A stretch of DNA of 64,000 nucleotides from Robbsia sp. KACC 23696. Its GTDB lineage: Bacteria; Pseudomonadota; Gammaproteobacteria; Burkholderiales; Burkholderiaceae. How positions within the stretch are numbered: the first letter of the stretch is position 1; every line of letters begins with the position of its first letter. Below, piece after piece: positions 1-9,066 of the stretch. The notes under the pieces are model-generated. The model did not search any database. It was not told the DNA's origin and was given only the letters and a program-made list of their open reading frames with translations. The stretch covers positions 806,001 to 870,000 of the forward strand of contig NZ_CP156627.1 of assembly GCF_039852015.1 (NCBI RefSeq), read 5' to 3'. Made by a program: the position numbers and the translations under genes.

Positions 1-3000
1 ATGTTGGCGGCCTTGACCGACGCCTCGGCGCAAGTCCTCTCGGATGTCACGTTGTTGTCCGAGCGGGAGCGGGACGCGTTGCTGGCCCAAGGGACATGCC
101 CCGAACCTTATCCGGATGCCATGCCGGTTCACGCGCGCATAGCGCTTGCAGCACGGACGCATCCGGAACGACTCGCCGTGCGCTACGGGGAGACGCGCCT
201 CAGTTATGGCGAGCTGGATGCGCGGGCGAATCAGCTGGCGCATCGACTCGTCGCGCTCGGTGTCGGCCCCGAGGTCGGCGTCGGCATCGCCGTGGAGCGG
301 TCGGTCGAGATGGTCGTCGGTCTTCTTGCCATCCTGAAGGCCGGTGGCGCGTATGTCCCGCTGGATCCCGAGTATCCGCAGGAACGGCTGGCCTACATGC
401 TCGACGACAGCCGCATCCGTCTGCTGTTGACGCAGTCATGGATCCGCGCCCGTCTGCCGCTGTCCGACGCCGTGACGCTGCTGGATCTCGATACGATCGA
501 CGTCTCGCAGGAGCCCGTGGACGCGCCCTCGGTCGGCGTGCACGGCGACAACGTCGCCTATGTGATCTACACGTCGGGCTCCACCGGACGTCCGAAAGGC
601 GCCGCGAACCGGCACAGCGCATTGACGAACCGCCTGGCCTGGATGCAAGCCGCCTACCGTCTCGATGCGCACGACGTGGTGCTGCAGAAGACGCCGTTCA
701 GCTTTGATGTATCGGTCTGGGAGTTCTTCTGGCCCTTGGTAAGCGGCGCCGGGCTGGCGCTTGCCGAGCCCGGGGCGCACCGCGATCCGCAACGTCTGGT
801 CGCGTCGATCGCGGCGCATGCGGTCACGACGCTGCATTTCGTGCCGTCGATGCTGCAGGCATTCGTCGATCATGCGGGTGTGCGCGCCTGCACGGGACTG
901 ACGCGGATCGTGTGCAGTGGCGAGGCCTTGCCGGCGGATCTCGCGAACCGGACGCTGGCGTTGCTGCCGCGCGCGGCGCTATACAACCTCTACGGCCCCA
1001 CCGAAGCGGCGATCGACGTGACCCATTGGCAATGTCGCCCCGGCGACGCGGTGGTGCCGATCGGCAATCCGATCGGGAATGTCAGCACTCATGTGCTCGA
1101 TCGATCGATGCAGCTCGTGCCGCGCGGGGTGGCCGGCGAGCTGTATCTGGGCGGCGCGGGCCTGGCGCGCGGTTATCTGTATCGGCCGGCCTTGAGCGCC
1201 GAGCGCTTCGTGCCCGATCCGTTCGATCCGAACGGCGCGCGTCTGTACCGCACCGGCGATCTGGTGCGGTGGTCGGCGCAGGGCGCGCTGGAGTATCTGG
1301 GCCGGCTCGACCATCAGGTCAAGATCCGCGGCTTCCGCATAGAACTTGGCGAGATCGAGACGCAATTGGTGCAGGCCGGGGCGCGTGAGGCGGTCGTGAC
1401 CGCCCAGGAAGGCCCGGGCGGCACGCGACTGGTCGCGTACGTCACCGCGCAAACCGGACCGGCGCGCGATGTGCATGCCGACGTGAGCGACGATGTGACC
1501 AGTGATGTGGTCAGCGATGTGGCCAAATTCCGCATCGCTCTCGCGCGGCACTTGCCGGACTATATGGTGCCGGGCGTGATCGTCATACTCGACGCGCTGC
1601 CGCTGAACGCAAACGGCAAGGTCGACAGAAAGGCGCTGCCGGCGCCGACCTATCAAGTGCAGGGCTATCAGCCGCCGGAGGGCGCGGCGGAAACCGCACT
1701 CGCAGCCATTTGGCAGGCCGTGTTGGGCGTGGATCGGGTCGGCCGCCACGATAATTTCTTCGAGTTGGGCGGCGATTCCATTCTCAGCCTGCAAATCGTC
1801 GCGCGCGCGCGGCAAGCCGGATGGCACGTCAGCTCGCGGCAATTGTTCGAGCACCAGACGGTCGGCCTGCTGGCAACGGTCGCGCGGCGAACCGATGTTG
1901 ATGCCGATGTCGATGCCGATGCCGTCGCGGTTCAGCAGGAACAGGGCAGCGTACCGCTGTTGCCGATCCAGTCGTGGTTCTTCGCCACGCCGGTGGCGAA
2001 TCGCTCCCACTGGAACCAGGCAGTGCTGCTCGAAGGCGAGGTCATGCCCGACAGCGCCGCGCTAGCCATCGCGCTGGATGCCGTGGTGGCGCACCACGGG
2101 GCATTGCGTTTGCGCTTCACGCAGGCTTCAGACGGAACCTGGCAGCAGGCCTATGCCGCCGACGCCGACGTCGGCATGACTGGCGCGCTGCTGTGGGAGC
2201 GCGAGGGCCGCGATGCGCATGACATCGAGGCACTGTGCGATGCCGCGCAACGAAGTGTGAACCTGGCCGACGGCCCGGTCTTGCGCGCGGTGCTGATTCG
2301 CCTGCCGGAAGGACAATGGCGTTTGCTGCTGGCGATTCATCACCTTGTCGTGGACGGCGTATCGTGGCGGATTCTGTTGGCGGATCTGGAGGCGGCATAT
2401 CGCCAGACGCGGCTAGGGCGGAGCGTGACGCTGCCGGCGAACGGGACGACATATCAGGCATGGGCCGACCGACTCGTCGAGGCGGCGCAACTTGAAACGA
2501 CGCGTGCCGAGTTGCCGTATTGGCAGACCGTCCTCGAGACCTCGGCACACATTCCGGTAGACCGGGACACGCGGACCTCGACGGTCGCGGATCTCGTGCA
2601 ATCTGTCCATCAGCTCGATCGTGGACGCACGCGGCGCCTGTTGCAGGACGTGCCTGCCGCCTATCGGACGCAAATCAACGACGTCCTGTTGACGGCGCTG
2701 GGGCGCGCCCTGTGCACGTGGACCGGGCGCGATGCGATCCGTATCGACGTGGAAGGCCATGGACGCGAGGATCTGTTCGACGATGTCGACCTGAGCCGCA
2801 CGGTGGGATGGTTCACCAGCTTGTATCCGGTCAAGCTCGACACCTCGGGCGAACCGGGTGCCGCCCTGAAGCGCGTGAAAGAGTCCCTGCGTTCCGTCCC
2901 GCGACGCGGCATCGGCTTCGGCTTGCTGAGGTATCTCGGCGACGCGCAGACACAATCAGCGCTGCAGGACGGCGCGTCGTCGGTGGTATTCAACTACCTC

Positions 3001-6000
3001 GGGCAATTCGACGGCGCTTCCACGGAGGCGGATCGTTGGCAGATGGCGATGGAGTCGACAGGTGCATCGCAAGATCCGCACGCCACGCCGACGCACGCGT
3101 TCTCGTTCGATGCAAAGGTGTACGACGGCAGCCTGACCGTGACGCTGAGCTATGACAGCGCGCGTTTCCACGCGGCGACCGCCGACGCGTTGCTGACTTC
3201 CTATATCGCCGAGCTTGACGCGTTGATCGCGCACTGCGCGTGCGGCGTGATCGGCGTGACGCCGTCGGACTTTCCCTTGGCGGCGCTGACGCAGGCGCAG
3301 TTGGACGCACTGCCCGTGGGCGCGGACCAGATGGCGGATCTGTATCCGCTCTCGCCGATGCAGTCGGGGATGTTGTTTCACACGCTGTACGCGCCGGAGG
3401 GCGGCGCCTACCTGAATCAGTTGCGCGTCGACGTGGAAGGGTTGGACGTTGCACGATTCCGTGCGGCGTGGGAAGCGGTGAGCGAACGTCACACGACCCT
3501 GCGGACCGGCTTCGTCCAGCAGGACGAGGGCTGGCTGCAATGGGTGGCGCAACGCGTCACCTTGCCGTTTGCCGAGCACGACGGGCGCGCACGGTCGGAT
3601 GGCGTCGAGGCGCTCGACGCATTAGCGCGCGCAGAACTGGCGCGCGGCTTCGATCTCGCCTGTCCGCCGCTGCAGCGAATCGTGCTGGTACGCACGGGCG
3701 CGCAACGTCACCACCTTATCTGGACGCATCATCATCTGCTGTTGGACGGCTGGAGCGTATCGATGCTGATGGGCGAGGTGCTGCGGCACTACGACGGCCA
3801 CACGCTATCCGCGCCGACGGGCCGCTATCGGGATTACATCGCGTGGTTGCAGGCGCGCGACGAGCAGGCCGGGGAGGCCTATTGGCGCGGTGTACTCGCG
3901 CAGATGGGCGAGCCGACCCGTCTTGCCGCGTCGCTGCCGCAAGACACGCAAGATAGCGGCACCGTGGCGCAATCGGCGTCCGAGGGTCAGGACGAGCAGC
4001 TGCTGGAATGGTCCGAGCCGGCGACGGCGGCCCTGGTGGCGCTGGCGCGCCGCTGCCGCGTGACGGTGAACGTGCTGGTGCAGGCGGCCTGGGCGATGGT
4101 GCTGCAACGCTGGACAGGGCAGGCATCGGTGGTATTCGGCGCGACGGTGTCGGGCCGTCCTGTCGATTTGGCCGGGACAGAGCAACTGTTGGGGCTGTTC
4201 ATCAACACGGTGCCCGTGATCACGTCGCCGCGCGGCGACGCGGTACTCGGCGACTGGCTGTCGGCGTTGCAGGCGCAAGGCGTCGCCTCGCAAGAGCAGG
4301 CGCATACGCCGCTGTTCGACATCCAGCGATGGTCCGGTGCCGGGTCGGAAGGATTGTTCGACACGCTGATCGTGTTCGAGAACTATCCCGTCGATGCCGC
4401 CTTGCGCGAGACGGCGCCGGGGGGACTGGTATTCGGCGCAGTGGGATATCGCGAGGAGACCAACTATGCATTGACGCTGGGCGTGACGCTTGGCGCGCGC
4501 CTGGCGGTGGCGGCGACCTCCGCCCGCACGGCGATCGCCGCGACGTCAGTCGCGCGGATGCTGGCGCAGATGCAGCGTGTCCTGGACGCCTTCGTATCGG
4601 GGGGCGCGTCGGTGCGCATCCGCGAGATAGCGCTGCTCGATGACGCGGCGCGCGCGCACCTGCTCACGCTGGGTCGCAACGATGCGCTGTCGGTGCCGAC
4701 GCGCCTCGTGCACGAACGTATCCGCAGGCAGGCCGAGCTGACGCCCGACGCGATCGCGATCGTGTACGGCGACGCGCGCCTGACGTACGGCGAACTCGAG
4801 CAGCGTGCGAACCGTCTGGCGCACCGTCTGGTGGCGCGGGGCGTCGGGCCGGAAGTGCGGGTGGGCATCGCCGTCGCGCGGTCCATCGAGATGGTGGTCG
4901 GGCTGCTGGCGATCCTCAAGGCCGGCGGCGCCTATGTGCCGCTCGACCCGGACTATCCGTCCGAGCGCCTGGCCTACATGATAGAGGACAGCGGCATCGC
5001 GCTGACGCTGACCCAGCGCGCCGTGCGCGCGACGCTGGGCCTGGCGGACGCCGCTGTGATCGAACTCGACGCACTCGATCTGTCCGCGGAGTCCAGCGCG
5101 GCACCCGATGTCCGCGTCGATGACGATCATCTCGCCTATGTGATTTATACATCGGGCTCGACTGGCCGGCCAAAGGGCGTTGGCTTGCCGCATCGCGCTT
5201 TCTCGCGACACGTGCACGTGTCGGTCGGCTTGTTCGATCTGAACGAACGCGATCGGGTCTTGCAATTTTCGACGCTGAACTTCGACGGCTTCGTCGAGCA
5301 ACTGTTCCCGGCCCTGACGATCGGTGCGCGGGTCGTGCTGCGCGGCCCCGCGCTATGGGACAGTGCGACTTTCCGCGAGCAGCTCGTATCGCACGGCATT
5401 ACCGTGGCGGACGTGACCACGGCCTACTGGCAGTTGCTGACGCAGGACCTCGACAGCGGCACGCTGCCGGATCTTGGCGGCCTGCGCCGCCTGCATGCCG
5501 GGGGCGAGGCGATGTCGCCGCAGACGCTGCATCTGTGGCACCGCGTGGCGCCCGTGGGCATCACGCTGGCGAATACCTACGGCCCGACCGAGGCAGCGGT
5601 GACGGCCAGCGCGTATCTGTGCGACACGGATGCCGCGCGACATACGCGGCTGTCGACGGTCCCGATCGGTCGTCCGCTCGGCGGCCGGACGCTCGCCGTG
5701 ATGGACGCCGACCTGAGGCTGGCACCGTACGGCGCGACGGGCGAGTTGTGCATCGGCGGCGCGCTGCTTGCGCGCGGCTATTTGAATCGCCCCGGGCTGA
5801 CCGCGGAGCGCTTCGTGCCGGACCCATCCGATGCGCATGGCGGCCGGCTGTACCGCACGGGCGACCTCGCGCGATGGAATGCGCAAGGTGAACTCGTCTA
5901 TGTCGGGCGCATCGATCACCAGTTGAAAGTGCGGGGCTTCCGCGTCGAGCTGGGCGAGATCGAGGCACAGCTTCTTGCGCAGCCCGATGTGCGCGAGGCC

Positions 6001-8994
6001 ATTGCGATGGGCGCCTCGCATGCGGGCACGACGCGCGTCGTCGCCTATGTATCGGCGCAGGCGGGGCGTGCGCTCGATGCCGCGGACTTGCGTTCCGCGC
6101 TGGCACGCTCGCTGCCCGACTACATGGTGCCCGCCGCGATCATGGTATTGGACGCGCTGCCGCTGAACCCGAACGGCAAAGTGGACCGCAAGGCGTTGCC
6201 CGAGCCGGCGTATCGCAGCGACGGCCATGAGGCGCCGCAAGGCGCGCTGGAAACGACGATCGCGACGATCTGGTCGGACGTGCTCAGTGTCGCGCAAGTG
6301 GGGCGCCGCGACAATTTCTTCGCGCTGGGCGGCGATTCGATTCTGGTCATGAAAGTCGCCACGCGCTTGCGTGCCGCGACCGGGGATGCGCTGTCGCTCC
6401 CGTCGATCTTCGGTAATCCGACGATCGCCGGGCTGGCCGACCACATCGCCACCCTGCGGCAGGCGTCCAAGCACGATCAAGCCGAGCCGGTGTTGCATCG
6501 CATTGCACGCGAGACGGCGACGGACGCCACGATGTTGCCGCTCTCGCCCGCGCAACGCCGCGTCTGGATCGCGTCGCGTCTGGCGGGGCCGACGTCGTCG
6601 GCGTATAACGTGTCCGCCTCGGTGCGGCTCGACGGCGACGTATCGGCAGCCCGGCTATCGGATGCGCTCGCGCGGCTGGTCGCGCGCCACGACATATTGC
6701 GCACCCGCTATCCGGACCACGACGGTCTGCCGCATACGGTGATCGACGCCGACGGCGCCGTCGATTTTTCGATCCATGACTTGCGCGAGATACCGGTCGA
6801 TCAGCATCCGGCGCGATTGCGCGAGATCACTCTCGACCGACTCGACCGGCCGTTCGATCTGGCCGGCGCCGCATTGTTGCGCGCGACGCTTGTCCGGATC
6901 GACGCGCGTCAGGCGTTGTTGATGCTCTCGATGCATCACATCCTCTGCGATGGCTGGTCGATGGACGTGCTGGTACGCGACTTTTGCGCCTTCTATGCGG
7001 CTGGCGCACAGGCAGTGCTGCCGCCGTTGCCGGTGCAGTATGTCGATTACGCCGCGTGGCACACGGCTTTGCTCGACGGCGCGCGCGGCACCGCGCTGAA
7101 GGACTTCTGGCAGCGGCAGTTGGCCGGCGCGCGTGGCGTACTCGATCTGCCCGCCGACTATCCACGGCCCGCGACGGTCGCCGATGCCGGCGATGCCCTA
7201 CATGCCACGCTCGATACCGCCCGCGTCGCGCGACTCGCACGTTTCGCGCGCGCGCACCAGGTGACGCCGTTTGTCGTGCTGCTATCTGCGTTCCAAGTTT
7301 TGCTGCATCGCCTCACCGGCAGTCGCGACGTGCTGGTCGGGACCGATGTTGCCGGCCGCACCCGCGTCGAGTTGGAGCAACTGATCGGCTTCTTCGTCAA
7401 CGTGGTGCCGTTGCGCCTGACGGTCGCGCCGGCAGGCGCATCGGTGCCGGTGGCGCAGCTCATCGCGCACACGCATGCGACGGCCGTCGCGGCGCTCGAA
7501 CATCAAGATCTGCCGTTCGATCAGATTGCCCGATGCGCGCGATACGAACGCGATGCGACACGTAATCCGCTGGTGCAGGCGCTGTTTGTCTCGCAAAGCA
7601 AGGCATCGGCACCGATCGCGCTGCCCGGCGTTGTCGCCGAGCTGATCAAGCTGCCTGCCAGCCACTCGAAATTCGACATGGCGCTGTTCGTCACCGAAGG
7701 CGACACGGAATGGGAGGTCGAGTGGGTCTTCGCGACCGCGCTGTTCCAGCACGCCACGATTCAGCGCTGGCTCGATCAATGGCTTCGTTTAGTAGAGGAC
7801 ATCATGACGCAATCCGACCTTTCCCTTGCGGGCGACACGCCGTCACCGGCCGTGCCGGATACCGCCAAGCCGGCCGCGCGGGTCGCTCCCGGCGACAAGT
7901 TCGCGAAGCTTAAGAAGATCGCGTCGCGGGGAAGTCGTGCCGCGTCCGCGCCCGAGGCCGCACAAGCCGATGTTCCGGCGCGGATCTCGCTATTGCAGCC
8001 GGGCAGGATCATGCCGGTCGTGCTGGAGCCGCTTAGCGCCGACGTCGATCCGATCGCCTGGGCCGCGCGACACCGCGACTTCATCGATGCGACGCTGGCG
8101 CGGCACGCGGTGATTCTGTTCCGGAATTTCCGACTCCCCACGCCGCAAGCGTTCGAAAGCTTCGCCGATGCGATGTCCCCGGGCCTGTACGGGAACTATG
8201 GCGATCTGCCGAAAAAGGAGGGCGGCAAACGGACCTACCGTTCGACGCCCTATCCCGAGCGCGAAATGATCCTGTACCACAACGAAAGCGCCCATCTCGA
8301 ACAATGGCCGCGCAAACAGTGGTTCTTCTGCGAGTTGCCGTCGCGTGTGGGCGGGACGACGCCGATCGTCGACTGCCGCGAAATGCTGCGCGAATTGCCG
8401 GCCGATATCGTCGAGCGCTTCGCGACGAAGGGCTTGATCTACTCGCGCACGTTCACCGATCGACTCGACGTGTCGTGGCGCGACTTTTTCGGTACCGACG
8501 ATCGGGAGGTGGTGGCGCGCCGGCTCGATGCGGCCGGTACCGCCTTCTGCTGGCTGGACAACGACGGCTTGCAGACGCGCTCGGTCAGCCCCGGCGTGAT
8601 CACGCATCCGGTAAGCGGTGAACGCTGCTTCTTCAACCAGGTGCAACTGCATCATCCGTACTTCCTGAAGCCGGACATTCGTCGCGATCTGCTCGATATG
8701 GTCGGAGTCGATTATCTGCCGCGCAATGTGTTTTATGGCGATGGCTCGCCGATCGACGACGCCACGATGGCCCGCATCGGCGAAGCGTATGCGCGTTGCG
8801 CTGTGCGCTTCGAATGGCGCAAGGGCGATGTCGTGTTGCTCGACAACATGCTGTCCGCGCATGCGCGCGATCCGTACGAGGAGCCGCGCAAGATCGTCGT
8901 CGCGATGGGCGAGATGGTGTCGCGCGCCAGTGTGACGGGGGCGTCGGGCACGGCGCAGGATGCCGCCGACAACGCTGTCACGAAGCAGGTCTGA
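1..8994 (+). CDS. NRPS, 5'-truncated: (C)-A(Ser)-T-E-C-A-T-C-TauD
   Basis: Multimodular siderophore synthetase. The frame is open from base 1 and begins inside the tail of a condensation domain, so the true start lies left of the window. Visible order by window codon: A1 (about 40-540), T1 (Ser593), epimerisation domain (about 640-1080, HH at 780-781), C (about 1110-1540, HHLLLDG at 1244-1250), A2 (about 1565-2060), T2 (Ser2113), C (about 2175-2610, HHILCDG at 2312-2318) and a C-terminal TauD/TfdA oxygenase (about 2665-2975). Aligned to PheA, the A1 pocket reads DVWHVSLIDK, a serine code, so the module should deliver D-Ser. A2 reads DGEDHGTVTK; the acidic residues suggest a basic or modified-basic side chain, but I cannot name it. 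The oxygenase keeps His2760/Glu2762, distal His2954 and Arg2963 for iron and 2-oxoglutarate. It probably beta-hydroxylates the Asp carried by the next protein. Domain calls are firm; substrates other than Ser are inferred. Confidence 0.93.
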   Translation: MLAALTDASAQVLSDVTLLSERERDALLAQGTCPEPYPDAMPVHARIALAARTHPERLAVRYGETRLSYGELDARANQLAHRLVALGVGPEVGVGIAVERSVEMVVGLLAILKAGGAYVPLDPEYPQERLAYMLDDSRIRLLLTQSWIRARLPLSDAVTLLDLDTIDVSQEPVDAPSVGVHGDNVAYVIYTSGSTGRPKGAANRHSALTNRLAWMQAAYRLDAHDVVLQKTPFSFDVSVWEFFWPLVSGAGLALAEPGAHRDPQRLVASIAAHAVTTLHFVPSMLQAFVDHAGVRACTGLTRIVCSGEALPADLANRTLALLPRAALYNLYGPTEAAIDVTHWQCRPGDAVVPIGNPIGNVSTHVLDRSMQLVPRGVAGELYLGGAGLARGYLYRPALSAERFVPDPFDPNGARLYRTGDLVRWSAQGALEYLGRLDHQVKIRGFRIELGEIETQLVQAGAREAVVTAQEGPGGTRLVAYVTAQTGPARDVHADVSDDVTSDVVSDVAKFRIALARHLPDYMVPGVIVILDALPLNANGKVDRKALPAPTYQVQGYQPPEGAAETALAAIWQAVLGVDRVGRHDNFFELGGDSILSLQIVARARQAGWHVSSRQLFEHQTVGLLATVARRTDVDADVDADAVAVQQEQGSVPLLPIQSWFFATPVANRSHWNQAVLLEGEVMPDSAALAIALDAVVAHHGALRLRFTQASDGTWQQAYAADADVGMTGALLWEREGRDAHDIEALCDAAQRSVNLADGPVLRAVLIRLPEGQWRLLLAIHHLVVDGVSWRILLADLEAAYRQTRLGRSVTLPANGTTYQAWADRLVEAAQLETTRAELPYWQTVLETSAHIPVDRDTRTSTVADLVQSVHQLDRGRTRRLLQDVPAAYRTQINDVLLTALGRALCTWTGRDAIRIDVEGHGREDLFDDVDLSRTVGWFTSLYPVKLDTSGEPGAALKRVKESLRSVPRRGIGFGLLRYLGDAQTQSALQDGASSVVFNYLGQFDGASTEADRWQMAMESTGASQDPHATPTHAFSFDAKVYDGSLTVTLSYDSARFHAATADALLTSYIAELDALIAHCACGVIGVTPSDFPLAALTQAQLDALPVGADQMADLYPLSPMQSGMLFHTLYAPEGGAYLNQLRVDVEGLDVARFRAAWEAVSERHTTLRTGFVQQDEGWLQWVAQRVTLPFAEHDGRARSDGVEALDALARAELARGFDLACPPLQRIVLVRTGAQRHHLIWTHHHLLLDGWSVSMLMGEVLRHYDGHTLSAPTGRYRDYIAWLQARDEQAGEAYWRGVLAQMGEPTRLAASLPQDTQDSGTVAQSASEGQDEQLLEWSEPATAALVALARRCRVTVNVLVQAAWAMVLQRWTGQASVVFGATVSGRPVDLAGTEQLLGLFINTVPVITSPRGDAVLGDWLSALQAQGVASQEQAHTPLFDIQRWSGAGSEGLFDTLIVFENYPVDAALRETAPGGLVFGAVGYREETNYALTLGVTLGARLAVAATSARTAIAATSVARMLAQMQRVLDAFVSGGASVRIREIALLDDAARAHLLTLGRNDALSVPTRLVHERIRRQAELTPDAIAIVYGDARLTYGELEQRANRLAHRLVARGVGPEVRVGIAVARSIEMVVGLLAILKAGGAYVPLDPDYPSERLAYMIEDSGIALTLTQRAVRATLGLADAAVIELDALDLSAESSAAPDVRVDDDHLAYVIYTSGSTGRPKGVGLPHRAFSRHVHVSVGLFDLNERDRVLQFSTLNFDGFVEQLFPALTIGARVVLRGPALWDSATFREQLVSHGITVADVTTAYWQLLTQDLDSGTLPDLGGLRRLHAGGEAMSPQTLHLWHRVAPVGITLANTYGPTEAAVTASAYLCDTDAARHTRLSTVPIGRPLGGRTLAVMDADLRLAPYGATGELCIGGALLARGYLNRPGLTAERFVPDPSDAHGGRLYRTGDLARWNAQGELVYVGRIDHQLKVRGFRVELGEIEAQLLAQPDVREAIAMGASHAGTTRVVAYVSAQAGRALDAADLRSALARSLPDYMVPAAIMVLDALPLNPNGKVDRKALPEPAYRSDGHEAPQGALETTIATIWSDVLSVAQVGRRDNFFALGGDSILVMKVATRLRAATGDALSLPSIFGNPTIAGLADHIATLRQASKHDQAEPVLHRIARETATDATMLPLSPAQRRVWIASRLAGPTSSAYNVSASVRLDGDVSAARLSDALARLVARHDILRTRYPDHDGLPHTVIDADGAVDFSIHDLREIPVDQHPARLREITLDRLDRPFDLAGAALLRATLVRIDARQALLMLSMHHILCDGWSMDVLVRDFCAFYAAGAQAVLPPLPVQYVDYAAWHTALLDGARGTALKDFWQRQLAGARGVLDLPADYPRPATVADAGDALHATLDTARVARLARFARAHQVTPFVVLLSAFQVLLHRLTGSRDVLVGTDVAGRTRVELEQLIGFFVNVVPLRLTVAPAGASVPVAQLIAHTHATAVAALEHQDLPFDQIARCARYERDATRNPLVQALFVSQSKASAPIALPGVVAELIKLPASHSKFDMALFVTEGDTEWEVEWVFATALFQHATIQRWLDQWLRLVEDIMTQSDLSLAGDTPSPAVPDTAKPAARVAPGDKFAKLKKIASRGSRAASAPEAAQADVPARISLLQPGRIMPVVLEPLSADVDPIAWAARHRDFIDATLARHAVILFRNFRLPTPQAFESFADAMSPGLYGNYGDLPKKEGGKRTYRSTPYPEREMILYHNESAHLEQWPRKQWFFCELPSRVGGTTPIVDCREMLRELPADIVERFATKGLIYSRTFTDRLDVSWRDFFGTDDREVVARRLDAAGTAFCWLDNDGLQTRSVSPGVITHPVSGERCFFNQVQLHHPYFLKPDIRRDLLDMVGVDYLPRNVFYGDGSPIDDATMARIGEAYARCAVRFEWRKGDVVLLDNMLSAHARDPYEEPRKIVVAMGEMVSRASVTGASGTAQDAADNAVTKQV

Positions 8995-9066
8995 GGGGCA
9001 CGCATCAAGTGTATGCATCCGGTGCACGCGTGCAGGTATTCGGTAAACGGACAAGAGTGGGAACCC

